A stretch of DNA of 7,762 bases from Candidatus Dojkabacteria bacterium CG_4_10_14_0_2_um_filter_Dojkabacteria_WS6_41_15 (GCA_002793355.1 PFQB01000027.1:1-7762); one strand, 5' to 3'; numbered from the stretch's first letter, positions 1-6,323 are shown. The notes: generated by a model from the sequence alone, not told the origin. A program made the numbers and translations.

Positions 1-1
1 T

Positions 2-49
2 GTTAAGCATCAAAACGAACAGGACAAAGGTCAGGCGGTTAGCCTGTAG
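2..49 (+). CDS. possible C-terminal tail of an upstream gene (partial)
   Basis: One frame is open from the left edge to a TAG at 47-49 and reads as a polar tail ending VKHQNEQDKGQAVSL. The composition is plausible for a protein C-terminus, but only 15 codons are visible. A second frame is also open from the edge to 57-59, so the choice is weak. No function can be assigned. If it is real, its stop codon lies between two small hairpins and only 22 bases before the next start. Confidence 0.25.
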   Translation, partial: VKHQNEQDKGQAVSL

Positions 50-58
50 CGCGAGCTA
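32..58 (+). other. two adjacent small stem-loops
   Basis: CAGGC (32-36) pairs perfectly with GCCTG (42-46) around a 5-nt loop. It is followed immediately by TAGC (47-50) pairing with GCTA (55-58) around GCGA, which is a GNRA-type tetraloop. They sit directly before the larger dyad at 61-83, so 19 base pairs are packed into about 52 bases. There is no T-tract, so this is not a classical intrinsic terminator. It could be a structured leader or the 3' end of the upstream transcript; each stem alone is short enough to be chance. Confidence 0.35.
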
Positions 59-64
59 GATACT
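59..64 (+). promoter_or_regulatory. possible -10 element for the SPFH gene
   Basis: GATACT matches the -10 consensus at 4 of 6 positions (5 if the first base is ignored) and lies 7 nt before the ATG at 72. Similar hexamers sit at a comparable distance before other genes here, which would give leaderless transcripts. No convincing -35 is seen at 16-18 nt upstream. It is partly covered by the left arm of the 61-83 dyad. Confidence 0.25.
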
Positions 65-83
65 ACGGGCTATGCCCGTAGTA
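61..83 (+). promoter_or_regulatory. perfect 10-bp inverted repeat centred on the SPFH start codon
   Basis: TACTACGGGC (61-70) is exactly complementary to GCCCGTAGTA (74-83) across the 3-nt centre TAT (71-73). The A and T of the start codon (72-74) are the last two centre bases, and the G is the first base of the right arm. As RNA it would be a stable GC-cored hairpin hiding the start. As DNA it would be an operator-like palindrome overlapping the possible -10 at 59-64 and the start site. There is no trailing T-tract, so a terminator is unlikely. The structure is certain; its role is inference. Confidence 0.6.
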
Positions 84-875
84 CTCATTGCGGTCGTATC
101 GTTGTTTGTTGTTGCTCCCTTATTTCTTGTTATCATCGATACTGGGAAAATTGGTGTAATCAGCACTTTTGGAAAAGTCTCTGTTCGGGTGTTGTATTCT
201 GGGTTAAATATAAAAAGTCCTTTTTCTCAGGTAACCAAAATTTCTGTTAGAACGGAGGAATCCACGATGTCTTCAGTAGAAAATGAAGGAAGAATGCAAG
301 GTGATGATTCGGTAGAAGCACGTGCTTCTGATGGAGCTCAGGTCAAGGTTGATATAACGGTGCTTTTTCACGTAAAACCCGATGCAGCCATGACCATTTT
401 TAAAGAATTGGGTGTGGATTACGAAGCGAAGATTATCAGACCAGTAATTCGTAGTGCCATCCGCGAAGTTATCGCAAAATATACGGTTACAGAAGTATTT
501 TCAACTAAGCGAGACGAGATAGCCCAAAAGATTAAAGAGCAGGTTGCGAGTGATGTTGAACCGCGAGGTGTTGTAGTAGAAGACACCTCGTTTAGAGATG
601 TAAAACTTTGTGAAGCCTTGGCAGCCAGTATCGAGCAAAAGTTGACCGCACAACAAGAATCTGAGAAATATGAATTCATACTTGCTCGTGAAAAGAAGGA
701 AGCTGATCGTAAAGTTATTGAAGCAAAGGGTCAGCGCGATGCGCAAATCCTTATATCTCAAAGTTTGACACCAAAATATCTTAGCTATCTGTATATCATC
801 TCGCTAAAAGATCGACAAGGAACAATTTACGTGCCAACGGAAGGCGGGATGCCGTTGTTTAAACAAGTGCAATAA
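72..875 (+). CDS. SPFH/prohibitin-family (Band 7) membrane-anchored protein
   Basis: This 267-aa protein has an N-terminal hydrophobic anchor (residues 3-22) followed by an SPFH/Band 7 domain (about 23-180). The domain opens with the typical DTGKIGVISTFGKV segment and includes the DGAQVKVDITVLFHV strand (88-101), the YEAKIIRPVIRSAIREVIAKY helix region (117-137) and a VEDTSFRDVKL segment (169-179). A charged coiled-coil-like stretch follows (186-228), then a C-terminus with TEGGMPLF as in prohibitins. Such proteins form large ring- or cage-like membrane assemblies and often act with membrane proteases or in membrane organisation. No protease partner (FtsH or NfeD type) is visible here, so it is not assignable to HflC/K or QmcA. 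The start at 72 is the only ATG that keeps the anchor. It lacks a Shine-Dalgarno and lies in the 61-83 dyad. An in-frame stop at 57-59 limits any extension. Confidence 0.88.
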   Translation: MPVVLIAVVSLFVVAPLFLVIIDTGKIGVISTFGKVSVRVLYSGLNIKSPFSQVTKISVRTEESTMSSVENEGRMQGDDSVEARASDGAQVKVDITVLFHVKPDAAMTIFKELGVDYEAKIIRPVIRSAIREVIAKYTVTEVFSTKRDEIAQKIKEQVASDVEPRGVVVEDTSFRDVKLCEALAASIEQKLTAQQESEKYEFILAREKKEADRKVIEAKGQRDAQILISQSLTPKYLSYLYIISLKDRQGTIYVPTEGGMPLFKQVQ

Positions 876-885
876 TTATAGTTGG

Positions 886-900
886 AATAATTAAATTATT
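886..900 (+). other. A/T-only inverted repeat between genes
   Basis: AATAATT (886-892) is complementary to AATTATT (894-900) around a single A. It lies 10 nt after the stop of the SPFH gene. All pairs are A-T, so it is a weak hairpin at best. It may be a poor terminator, a protein site or simply AT-rich promoter DNA of the next gene; the -10-like TATTAT at 897-902 overlaps it. Confidence 0.25.
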
Positions 901-902
901 AT
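897..902 (+). promoter_or_regulatory. possible -10 element for the 139-aa gene
   Basis: TATTAT matches the -10 consensus at 5 of 6 positions, 10 nt before the ATG at 913. No -35 of quality is seen upstream and there is no Shine-Dalgarno. A start site about 7 nt downstream would leave a leader of only a few bases. The AT-rich setting makes a chance match easy. Confidence 0.3.
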
Positions 903-912
903 GTAATTCATC

Positions 913-1332
913 ATGGCTTTGGTGGAAAGTTTTAAGGCAGCTCTGGGGGAATATACCGTAAAAGACGAGAAATACGGAATATCTTTCTCAAAAGTGATTG
1001 CCGAACGTAAAGCATTTCTTTCAAAAAAGAAATTGGAATATTCGGGCAAAATAAAAATCAATGAAGAAACGAAAGAAGTTGTCTTTAGCGATATGCTAAA
1101 AGAAAGTGGTAGTGGCCTAAGTATGGGAAGCGACAGTGACATGAGCAGTGGGTTCGGTTTTAGTGCTAGCACCTACTCGATGGGTGGGAATGGTCGTAGC
1201 GGAACAATTGAAGAACAATCAACACTATTCGGCAAAACGTATTCCTATACGTTTGAGTATGAGGAAGTTCGAACTATGGTCGAAGAACTGTGCAAAAAAG
1301 AGGGGTATACGTTCAAGTATTCGATATTTTAA
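913..1332 (+). CDS. hypothetical protein, 139 aa, Ser/Gly-rich centre
   Basis: I do not recognise a family. The protein has no signal peptide or membrane segment and is probably cytosolic. Residues 1-60 are charged and amphipathic, with a Lys-rich stretch (32-54) and alternating strand-like segments around 41-60. Residues 64-97 form a low-complexity Ser/Gly/Met linker with an SGSGLSMGSDSD stretch. Residues 98-139 return to ordered-looking sequence, with TLFGKTYSYTFEYEEVRTMVEEL and an aromatic end. The layout suggests two small folded parts joined by a flexible linker. One cysteine (127) is present. Coding is supported by continuous sensible composition and by the absence of a competing frame. 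The start is the first ATG after a stop (an ATG at 901 is followed at once by TAA). It lies 37 nt after the SPFH gene, so co-transcription is possible. Confidence 0.75.
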   Translation: MALVESFKAALGEYTVKDEKYGISFSKVIAERKAFLSKKKLEYSGKIKINEETKEVVFSDMLKESGSGLSMGSDSDMSSGFGFSASTYSMGGNGRSGTIEEQSTLFGKTYSYTFEYEEVRTMVEELCKKEGYTFKYSIF

Positions 1333-1383
1333 CTTACTAAAGCTGTATTCTCTGGGGTACCATGTAGTCGATGGTTCATTTAC

Positions 1384-1392
1384 TGCTAAAAT
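1384..1392 (+). promoter_or_regulatory. possible extended -10 promoter of the ABC exporter operon
   Basis: TGCTAAAAT contains an extended -10 (TGn) followed by TAAAAT, a 5 of 6 match to the consensus, ending 10 nt before the ATG at 1403. The expected -35 position (about 1364-1369) does not match TTGACA; an extended -10 can partly replace it. The predicted start site would be only 3-5 nt before the ATG. No Shine-Dalgarno is present. Confidence 0.4.
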
Positions 1393-1402
1393 ACACTAAC
1401 TA

Positions 1403-3163
1403 ATGAAACAATTATTAAAATATCTTCGCCCTTATTGGTTTCAAATAGTAGCGGCCATAGCGTTGATATATCTGCAGGTTATGACGGATCTTGCGTTACC
1501 TGCTTATATGTCCAGGATTATTAACGAGGGGATAGTTGGGCAGGATAATAGCGTGATTATGGCAATCGGTGGACAAATGCTGCTTGTTACGTTGTTTGGG
1601 GCAGTTGCGACAATAGTGGCCGGTTATTTGGCAGCCCGAATTTCGACTGGTGTTGCTCGCGATTTGCGCTCGGCTACCTTTTCGAAGATTACAAGCTATT
1701 CGTTAACGGAATTCGACAAATTCTCGACGTCATCGCTTATTACGCGTTCTACCAATGATATACAGCAGATACAAATGGTTGTGTTTATCGTTTTGAGAAT
1801 GGTGGCTTCAGCACCGATTATGGGAATAGGAGCGGTACTAAAGGCACAGCAAACCGCGCCCTCGATGTCCTGGATGATATTGTTGGCAGTAGCAATAATT
1901 TTCTGCTTGATTACTACCATATTTATCGTTGCTTTGCCGAAGTTTAACCAGTTACAAAAACTGATTGATAAATTGAATTTAGTCGCACGAGAAAATCTTA
2001 CAGGGTTACGGGTTATTCGCGCATTTACAAACGAGAAGCATGAGGAGAAGAAGTTTGCTAAAGCAAATGCGGATTTGATGCAGGTAAATCTGTTTGTAAA
2101 TCGTCTCATGGTGATAATGCAACCAATTATGATGTTATTGCTAAACATAACGACCCTGGGCATTATTTGGGTTGGTGCAAAATATATCGATATTGGTGGC
2201 TTAAAGATTGGTGACATGCTTGCTTTTATGCAGTATGCAATGCAGATAATCATGTCCTTCCTTATGCTTTCAATTGTATTTATCATGTTGCCACGGGCTA
2301 CGGTTTCGGTATCACGTGTTGCAGAAGTGTTAGATTCAGAACCTGAAATCCACGACCCTCCGGAGCCAAAAAGTTACGTAGAAGACAATAAAGGAAAGAT
2401 TGAATTTAAAGAAGTTACCTTTTCGTACCCCGACAGTGATGCACCGGTAATACGCAATGTAAGTTTTGTCGCCGAGCCAGGGGAAACGACCGCGATTATT
2501 GGAAGTACTGGGAGTGGGAAATCAACATTGATAAACCTTATTCCACGTTTTTACGACGCCAGTTCAGGACAAATTCTGGTCGATGACCTAGATGTAAAAG
2601 AGGTTAAACAGGAAGATTTACGTGCAAAATTGGGTTATGTACCGCAAAAAGTAGTGCTGTTCTCTGGGACAGTTTCAAGCAATATTAAATATGGAGCACC
2701 GGACGTTACTTCCGAGGCCGTTGCCAAAGCAGCAAAAATTGCACAGGCCTCTAGCTTTATTGGTGCTTTACCCGATAAATATCGGTCAAAAATAGCACAA
2801 GGGGGTTCTAATGTTTCGGGTGGGCAGAAGCAACGTCTTGCTATTGCCCGCGCAATCGTTCGAAAGCCAGAAATATACATTTTTGACGACAGTTTTTCTG
2901 CGCTTGATTTTAAGACCGATGCTGCATTGCGACAAGCTCTGGCGAATGAAACCAAAGGGGCTACGGTGCTACTAGTCACACAGAGAATCAGCACTGCATT
3001 GCAAGCCGATAAAATTGTTGTAATGGATGAGGGCAAAGTTATGGGCATTGGTACACACCAATTACTTCTTAAGATCTGCCCTGTTTACAAAGAAATTGCT
3101 ATGTCGCAACTTTCCGAGCAAGAACTAATAGATTCAATGCCAGGAGGTAAGCAGTCAGTATGA
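1403..3163 (+). CDS. ABC exporter half-transporter, subunit 1 (degenerate ATP-site donor, TM287/BmrC-like)
   Basis: This 586-aa type IV ABC exporter half has six membrane helices (roughly 12-35, 52-78, 125-146, 156-178, 236-259, 270-296) and a C-terminal nucleotide-binding domain (about 332-570). Visible motifs are the A-loop Tyr342, Walker A GSTGSGKST (367-375), Q-loop Gln415, signature VSGGQ (471-475), Walker B Asp495 and D-loop SALD (499-502). The residue after Walker B is Asp496 instead of the catalytic Glu, and the switch position is Gln527 (VTQRIS) instead of His. Both changes mark the non-catalytic subunit of heterodimeric exporters such as TM287/288, BmrCD and LmrCD. The intact signature serves the partner's ATP site. 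The last four bases overlap the partner gene (ATGA). The substrate is not predictable; drugs, lipids or peptides are exported by relatives. Confidence 0.93.
   Translation: MKQLLKYLRPYWFQIVAAIALIYLQVMTDLALPAYMSRIINEGIVGQDNSVIMAIGGQMLLVTLFGAVATIVAGYLAARISTGVARDLRSATFSKITSYSLTEFDKFSTSSLITRSTNDIQQIQMVVFIVLRMVASAPIMGIGAVLKAQQTAPSMSWMILLAVAIIFCLITTIFIVALPKFNQLQKLIDKLNLVARENLTGLRVIRAFTNEKHEEKKFAKANADLMQVNLFVNRLMVIMQPIMMLLLNITTLGIIWVGAKYIDIGGLKIGDMLAFMQYAMQIIMSFLMLSIVFIMLPRATVSVSRVAEVLDSEPEIHDPPEPKSYVEDNKGKIEFKEVTFSYPDSDAPVIRNVSFVAEPGETTAIIGSTGSGKSTLINLIPRFYDASSGQILVDDLDVKEVKQEDLRAKLGYVPQKVVLFSGTVSSNIKYGAPDVTSEAVAKAAKIAQASSFIGALPDKYRSKIAQGGSNVSGGQKQRLAIARAIVRKPEIYIFDDSFSALDFKTDAALRQALANETKGATVLLVTQRISTALQADKIVVMDEGKVMGIGTHQLLLKICPVYKEIAMSQLSEQELIDSMPGGKQSV
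3142..3147 (+). promoter_or_regulatory. Shine-Dalgarno site for ABC subunit 2
   Basis: A full AGGAGG lies inside the end of the subunit 1 gene, 12 nt before the ATG at 3160. The spacing is a little long. It is the only well-placed Shine-Dalgarno in the window, and it supports this start for the downstream gene together with coupling through the ATGA overlap. Confidence 0.7.
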
Positions 3164-5241
3164 ATAAAACAGATTCGAACAATAGGATAGGCGCCGCGGT
3201 TGGCGCAAGCTCTGCAGCGGCGCCAAGGACTGCACCCGCCGGCTCTCCTCGTGGTGGGATGGGCGGGCCAATGGGTGGACCTCCAGGGATGCTTCGCGGT
3301 GGAGAAAAAGCAAAGAACTTTAAGGCGACTATGGTTGGTCTTGCAAATTACCTGCGGCCGTATTGGATAAAAATAGTCGTGGTTATTGTCTTTGCCATTG
3401 CTAGCACTGTTTTTGCTATAGTTAGCCCTAAGATAATGGGGAAAATGACCGACCAGTTAGTAACCGATGTCGTTAATCAAATGGCATATGACCAAATTAT
3501 TTCGAAACTTCCAACGGGGATGACTATTCCTGCGGGTACTACAGGTGCCGATCTAATCAAGTTTGCGCCACCGGCGCTGGTACAGCAAATACCTGCAGCG
3601 AAACTGGAACAAATTATATCTCTGGATATGTCGCATCGCCCAGAAATTGACTGGAAGGCGCTTGATGCTATCGCTTTAACATTAGTTGGCTTATTCCTGC
3701 TCAGCGCTGGATTTAGCTACCTGCAAGGTTGGATTATGACGGATGTTACCCAAAAGGTGACCTACAATATGCGAAAGGAAATCTCGGAGAAAATCAACCG
3801 AATTCCGCTGAAATATTTTGATACCCGTACTTTTGGTGATGTGCTTAGTCGGGTAACCAATGACGTAGATACGATCAGCCAGAGTTTAAACCAAAGTCTA
3901 ACGCAGATAATTACCTCTATTGTTACCATCCTAGGAATTCTCATTATGATGTTGTCGATTAGCTGGCAGATGACCCTAGTGGCGCTAATTGCACTTCCGC
4001 TCAGCTTTGGCATTATTGCCCTAATTGTCAACAAGTCGCAAAGATATTTTAAGAGTCAGCAAGAAGTGTTGGGTAAAATCAATGGGCATATCGAAGAAAT
4101 GTATGCAGGTCATACAATTGTTAAAGTTTTTAATGGCGAGCGTCGCTCGTTGGATATTTTTGACACCACGAATACGGCTTTGTACGCGAATGCGTGGAAA
4201 TCTCAATTCTTCTCGAGTTTAATGTGGCCAATAATGAATTTTATTGGAAACTTAGACTATGTTGGTGTTGCAATAGTTGGAGGATATTTAGCGGTAAACA
4301 AATCGGTCACTATTGGAGATATTTCTGCATTTATCCAGTATGTTCGGCAATTTAATCAACCAATAATTCAAACGGCAAATATCGCAAATGTATTGCAATC
4401 CACTGCCGCTGCAGCCGAGAGAGTTTTCGAGTTTTTGGCAGAGTCAGAAGAGGTTGCAGAAACAGAAACACCAGTGCAACTGGCTCAAGTAAAAGGAAAC
4501 GTAGAGTTCGATCATGTAGTTTTTGGTTATGAACCTGATACTAAAGTGATTAAGGACTTTACTGCAACAATCAAGCAAGGCCAGCGGGTGGCTATTGTGG
4601 GTCCAACAGGAGCAGGTAAGACTACGATGGTAAATCTTCTTATGCGGTTTTACGATGTTTCTGCGGGTGCTATCAGAATAGACGGTATTGATATCAGAGA
4701 GTTTTCGCGCGGTGATTTTCGCAGACTGTTTGGTATGGTGTTGCAAGATACCTGGCTGTTTAATGGCACAATTCGGGAGAACTTACTGTACGGTAAGCAT
4801 GATGCAACCGAGTCGGAAGTAGAAGAGGTAGCGCGGGCTGCTCATGTAGATCACTTTGTTCATTCACTACCGAATGGTTATGATATGGTGATTAATGAAG
4901 AAGCTGATAATATTTCACAAGGTGAAAAGCAGCTATTAACTATTGCAAGAGCAATGATAGCCAATCCGCCAATGCTCATTCTAGACGAAGCTACAAGCAA
5001 CGTTGATACAAGAACCGAAGTGCTTATCCAACATGCAATGGAAAAGTTAATGCAAGGGCGTACAAGCTTTGTAATTGCTCACCGACTTTCGACAATACGC
5101 GATGCTGATGTTATTCTAGTTATGCGTGATGGGAATATTGTTGAGCAGGGAACACATGTGGAACTGCTTGCATTGAATGGATTTTATGCGAATTTATATA
5201 GCAGCCAATTCACTGATGTTGACTTAGTGGAACTTGGATAA
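3160..5241 (+). CDS. ABC exporter half-transporter, subunit 2 (catalytic ATP-site donor, TM288/BmrD-like)
   Basis: This 693-aa partner of the preceding gene starts in a 4-base overlap. It has an unusual N-terminal tail rich in Ala, Pro, Gly and Met (1-50), then six membrane helices starting at about 70. An outer loop of about 70 residues lies between helices 1 and 2 (95-168), and the nucleotide-binding domain covers about 445-690. Motifs are the A-loop Tyr457, Walker A GPTGAGKTT (481-489), Q-loop Gln529, Walker B LDE with catalytic Glu610, D-loop SNVD (613-616) and switch His641 (IAHRLST). The signature is degenerate, ISQGE (585-589) instead of LSGGQ. It therefore provides the catalytic Walker A/B and His for the live site and the defective signature for the dead site, mirroring subunit 1. 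The tail and outer loop resemble those I recall in related bacterial heterodimers. Substrate unknown. Confidence 0.93.
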   Translation: MNKTDSNNRIGAAVGASSAAAPRTAPAGSPRGGMGGPMGGPPGMLRGGEKAKNFKATMVGLANYLRPYWIKIVVVIVFAIASTVFAIVSPKIMGKMTDQLVTDVVNQMAYDQIISKLPTGMTIPAGTTGADLIKFAPPALVQQIPAAKLEQIISLDMSHRPEIDWKALDAIALTLVGLFLLSAGFSYLQGWIMTDVTQKVTYNMRKEISEKINRIPLKYFDTRTFGDVLSRVTNDVDTISQSLNQSLTQIITSIVTILGILIMMLSISWQMTLVALIALPLSFGIIALIVNKSQRYFKSQQEVLGKINGHIEEMYAGHTIVKVFNGERRSLDIFDTTNTALYANAWKSQFFSSLMWPIMNFIGNLDYVGVAIVGGYLAVNKSVTIGDISAFIQYVRQFNQPIIQTANIANVLQSTAAAAERVFEFLAESEEVAETETPVQLAQVKGNVEFDHVVFGYEPDTKVIKDFTATIKQGQRVAIVGPTGAGKTTMVNLLMRFYDVSAGAIRIDGIDIREFSRGDFRRLFGMVLQDTWLFNGTIRENLLYGKHDATESEVEEVARAAHVDHFVHSLPNGYDMVINEEADNISQGEKQLLTIARAMIANPPMLILDEATSNVDTRTEVLIQHAMEKLMQGRTSFVIAHRLSTIRDADVILVMRDGNIVEQGTHVELLALNGFYANLYSSQFTDVDLVELG
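3190..3224 (+). other. GC-rich inverted repeat early in the ABC subunit 2 gene
   Basis: GGCGCCGC (3190-3197) is complementary to GCGGCGCC (3217-3224) with a 19-nt loop, starting 30 nt after the start codon. It falls in a run of Ala codons (GCC, GCG), which can create such symmetry by chance. If it forms in the mRNA it could slow early elongation and affect the subunit ratio. Confidence 0.3.
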
Positions 5242-5262
5242 GTGTCTGTTAAATTCCTTTTG

Positions 5263-5271
5263 TGGTAAGCT
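5263..5271 (+). promoter_or_regulatory. possible extended -10 promoter for the 250-aa surface protein
   Basis: TGGTAAGCT is a TGn-extended -10 with a 4 of 6 hexamer, ending 6 nt before the ATG at 5278. A start site at or next to the A of the ATG would give a leaderless mRNA. There is no Shine-Dalgarno and no good -35. The 36-nt gap after the ABC operon also allows read-through, as no terminator is seen there. Confidence 0.3.
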
Positions 5272-5277
5272 CTATCT

Positions 5278-6030
5278 ATGGACAAAAAATCAATAATCGT
5301 GCTGGGAGCAATAGCCCTAGTCGTTTTGACTTTGGGGTATTTTGTCGGAAGAAGTGCAAATATAGACACAAAACCGAATATTACGCCTACTCCAACGGCA
5401 ATAGTTACACAATCGCCTAGTATCACTCCAATAGAAACTGTTACTGTAATCCCAACAACAACGGTATCTCCAACGCCAACCACTACCGTAACACCGACTC
5501 CTATCAAGATCACCTTCTTGAAAGTAACTTCAGAAAAACCAGCTCCAGGCGCAGGAACCGGGACATATACCTTTTCATTTAGCAAGTGCACCAGTTCAAG
5601 TTGTGCACATTATCTTCTTGCTACCGCCAAAAACGCAAGTTTTCCAATCTTATCGACAGTATCTCCAGAAATGACATTGCCTTTTCTGATTACTTCCCAA
5701 ACATCCAATTTAGATGCAACTGCGGGGAACTCGTATAATGAAATGACGTCGGGTACAGAAGTATACCTAGGAACGACATTCGACGGTATTTCTAGCGACT
5801 TTGGTGACGGCAAATCGTATTATGTGTTTAGTGTCTGTTCTGCCGCGCTTTCGACTTGTCGTAAGTATCTTTTAGATACAACAAAAGCAAGCGCGACGCT
5901 AAAGGGGTTACTTATTGACTCGCGGAAGGGTAAGACCGCATATATTGATAGTAAAACCGCTGGCGGAGATTCTGCTGCAGGGACAACCTATTATTATATG
6001 ACGACAGGAATTACGGTATACTTTAAGTAA
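5278..6030 (+). CDS. anchored surface protein with Thr/Pro stalk and duplicated Cys-pair domain
   Basis: This 250-aa protein begins with a short positive stretch and one hydrophobic anchor (about 5-24) without a lipobox. It would lie outside the membrane with its N-terminus inside. Residues about 36-76 form a Thr/Pro/Val stalk containing repeated TPTP-type units. The rest is a tandem duplication of about 71-74 residues. Repeat 1 (95-165) and repeat 2 (177-250) share a YxF-type strand, a cysteine pair (Cys104/Cys109 and Cys187/Cys194), a following YLL, and a matching end: DATAGNSYNEMTSGTEVY against DSAAGTTYYYMTTGITVY. The cysteines are placed for one disulfide per repeat. I do not recognise the family. 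It may be a beta-rich binding module of the cell surface. The ATG at 5278 is supported by the anchor that follows it. Confidence 0.8.
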   Translation: MDKKSIIVLGAIALVVLTLGYFVGRSANIDTKPNITPTPTAIVTQSPSITPIETVTVIPTTTVSPTPTTTVTPTPIKITFLKVTSEKPAPGAGTGTYTFSFSKCTSSSCAHYLLATAKNASFPILSTVSPEMTLPFLITSQTSNLDATAGNSYNEMTSGTEVYLGTTFDGISSDFGDGKSYYVFSVCSAALSTCRKYLLDTTKASATLKGLLIDSRKGKTAYIDSKTAGGDSAAGTTYYYMTTGITVYFK

Positions 6031-6064
6031 GCGAAAAAGAGCAACTAATTTTTTTTATTATTCC

Positions 6065-6286
6065 ATGAAAAAGGCAATTGTGGTTATCTTGGTAGTCGCA
6101 GGGCTTGTGTTGTTGGGGCTTTTCCTTGGCGGGTTCTTTGGCAATAGCCAGGAGAAGGCGGAGTCGGAACGAAAGCAAGCGAATCCGATATTTCATACAG
6201 TAAAAGAAGGTGGAGTATGTCGAGATGCACAAGGAGATTGTGAGGGTGGGTTGACCTGTGTTGCAGGAGTTTGTGCAAAGCCGTAG
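6065..6286 (+). CDS. 73-aa anchored mini-protein with four cysteines
   Basis: The protein starts MKKAIVVILVVAGLVLLGLF, a charged start plus a strong hydrophobic segment (about 4-25). A short charged spacer (27-45) follows, then a compact tail with Cys52, Cys59, Cys65 and Cys70 (spacing C-x6-C-x5-C-x4-C) in the form GDCEGGLTCVAGVC. This tail resembles the small disulfide-rich modules with a DCxxGLxC pattern found in extracellular proteins of many organisms, and would form two disulfides outside the membrane. The hydrophobic segment could be an anchor or a cleavable signal. No lipobox cysteine follows it directly. It lies 34 nt after the 250-aa gene and could share its transcript. Function unknown. 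A coherent secretion-like layout supports coding despite the small size. Confidence 0.72.
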   Translation: MKKAIVVILVVAGLVLLGLFLGGFFGNSQEKAESERKQANPIFHTVKEGGVCRDAQGDCEGGLTCVAGVCAKP

Positions 6287-6323
6287 TCGCTCAAATGGAA
6301 AAGAAAACAAACAGCAAATAAGG

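Noticed and set aside
32..83. tRNA or known riboswitch
   Set aside because: The three stems do not form a cloverleaf (no 5-bp stem with a 7-nt loop, no acceptor pairing, no GTTC-type T-loop), and no aptamer motif is recognised.
1696..3048. Long minus-strand open frames opposite ABC subunit 1 (1696-2286 and 2635-3048)
   Set aside because: They lie wholly inside a gene with all ABC motifs in frame; no independent start or motif supports them.
5386..5508. Thr/Pro-coding repeats as a CRISPR or DNA repeat array
   Set aside because: The repetition is at the protein level with varied codons and no constant DNA repeat or spacer unit.
5184..5591. Minus-strand open frame of 135 codons rich in Val and Gly
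   Set aside because: It is the antisense of the Thr/Pro stalk of the 250-aa gene (ACN/CCN read backwards gives Gly/Val codons) and has no sensible domain or start context.
6020..6061. T-run at 6049-6056 after the 250-aa gene as an intrinsic terminator
   Set aside because: No stable hairpin precedes it at the required distance; only a 4-bp ACTT/AAGT dyad more than 20 nt upstream is seen.
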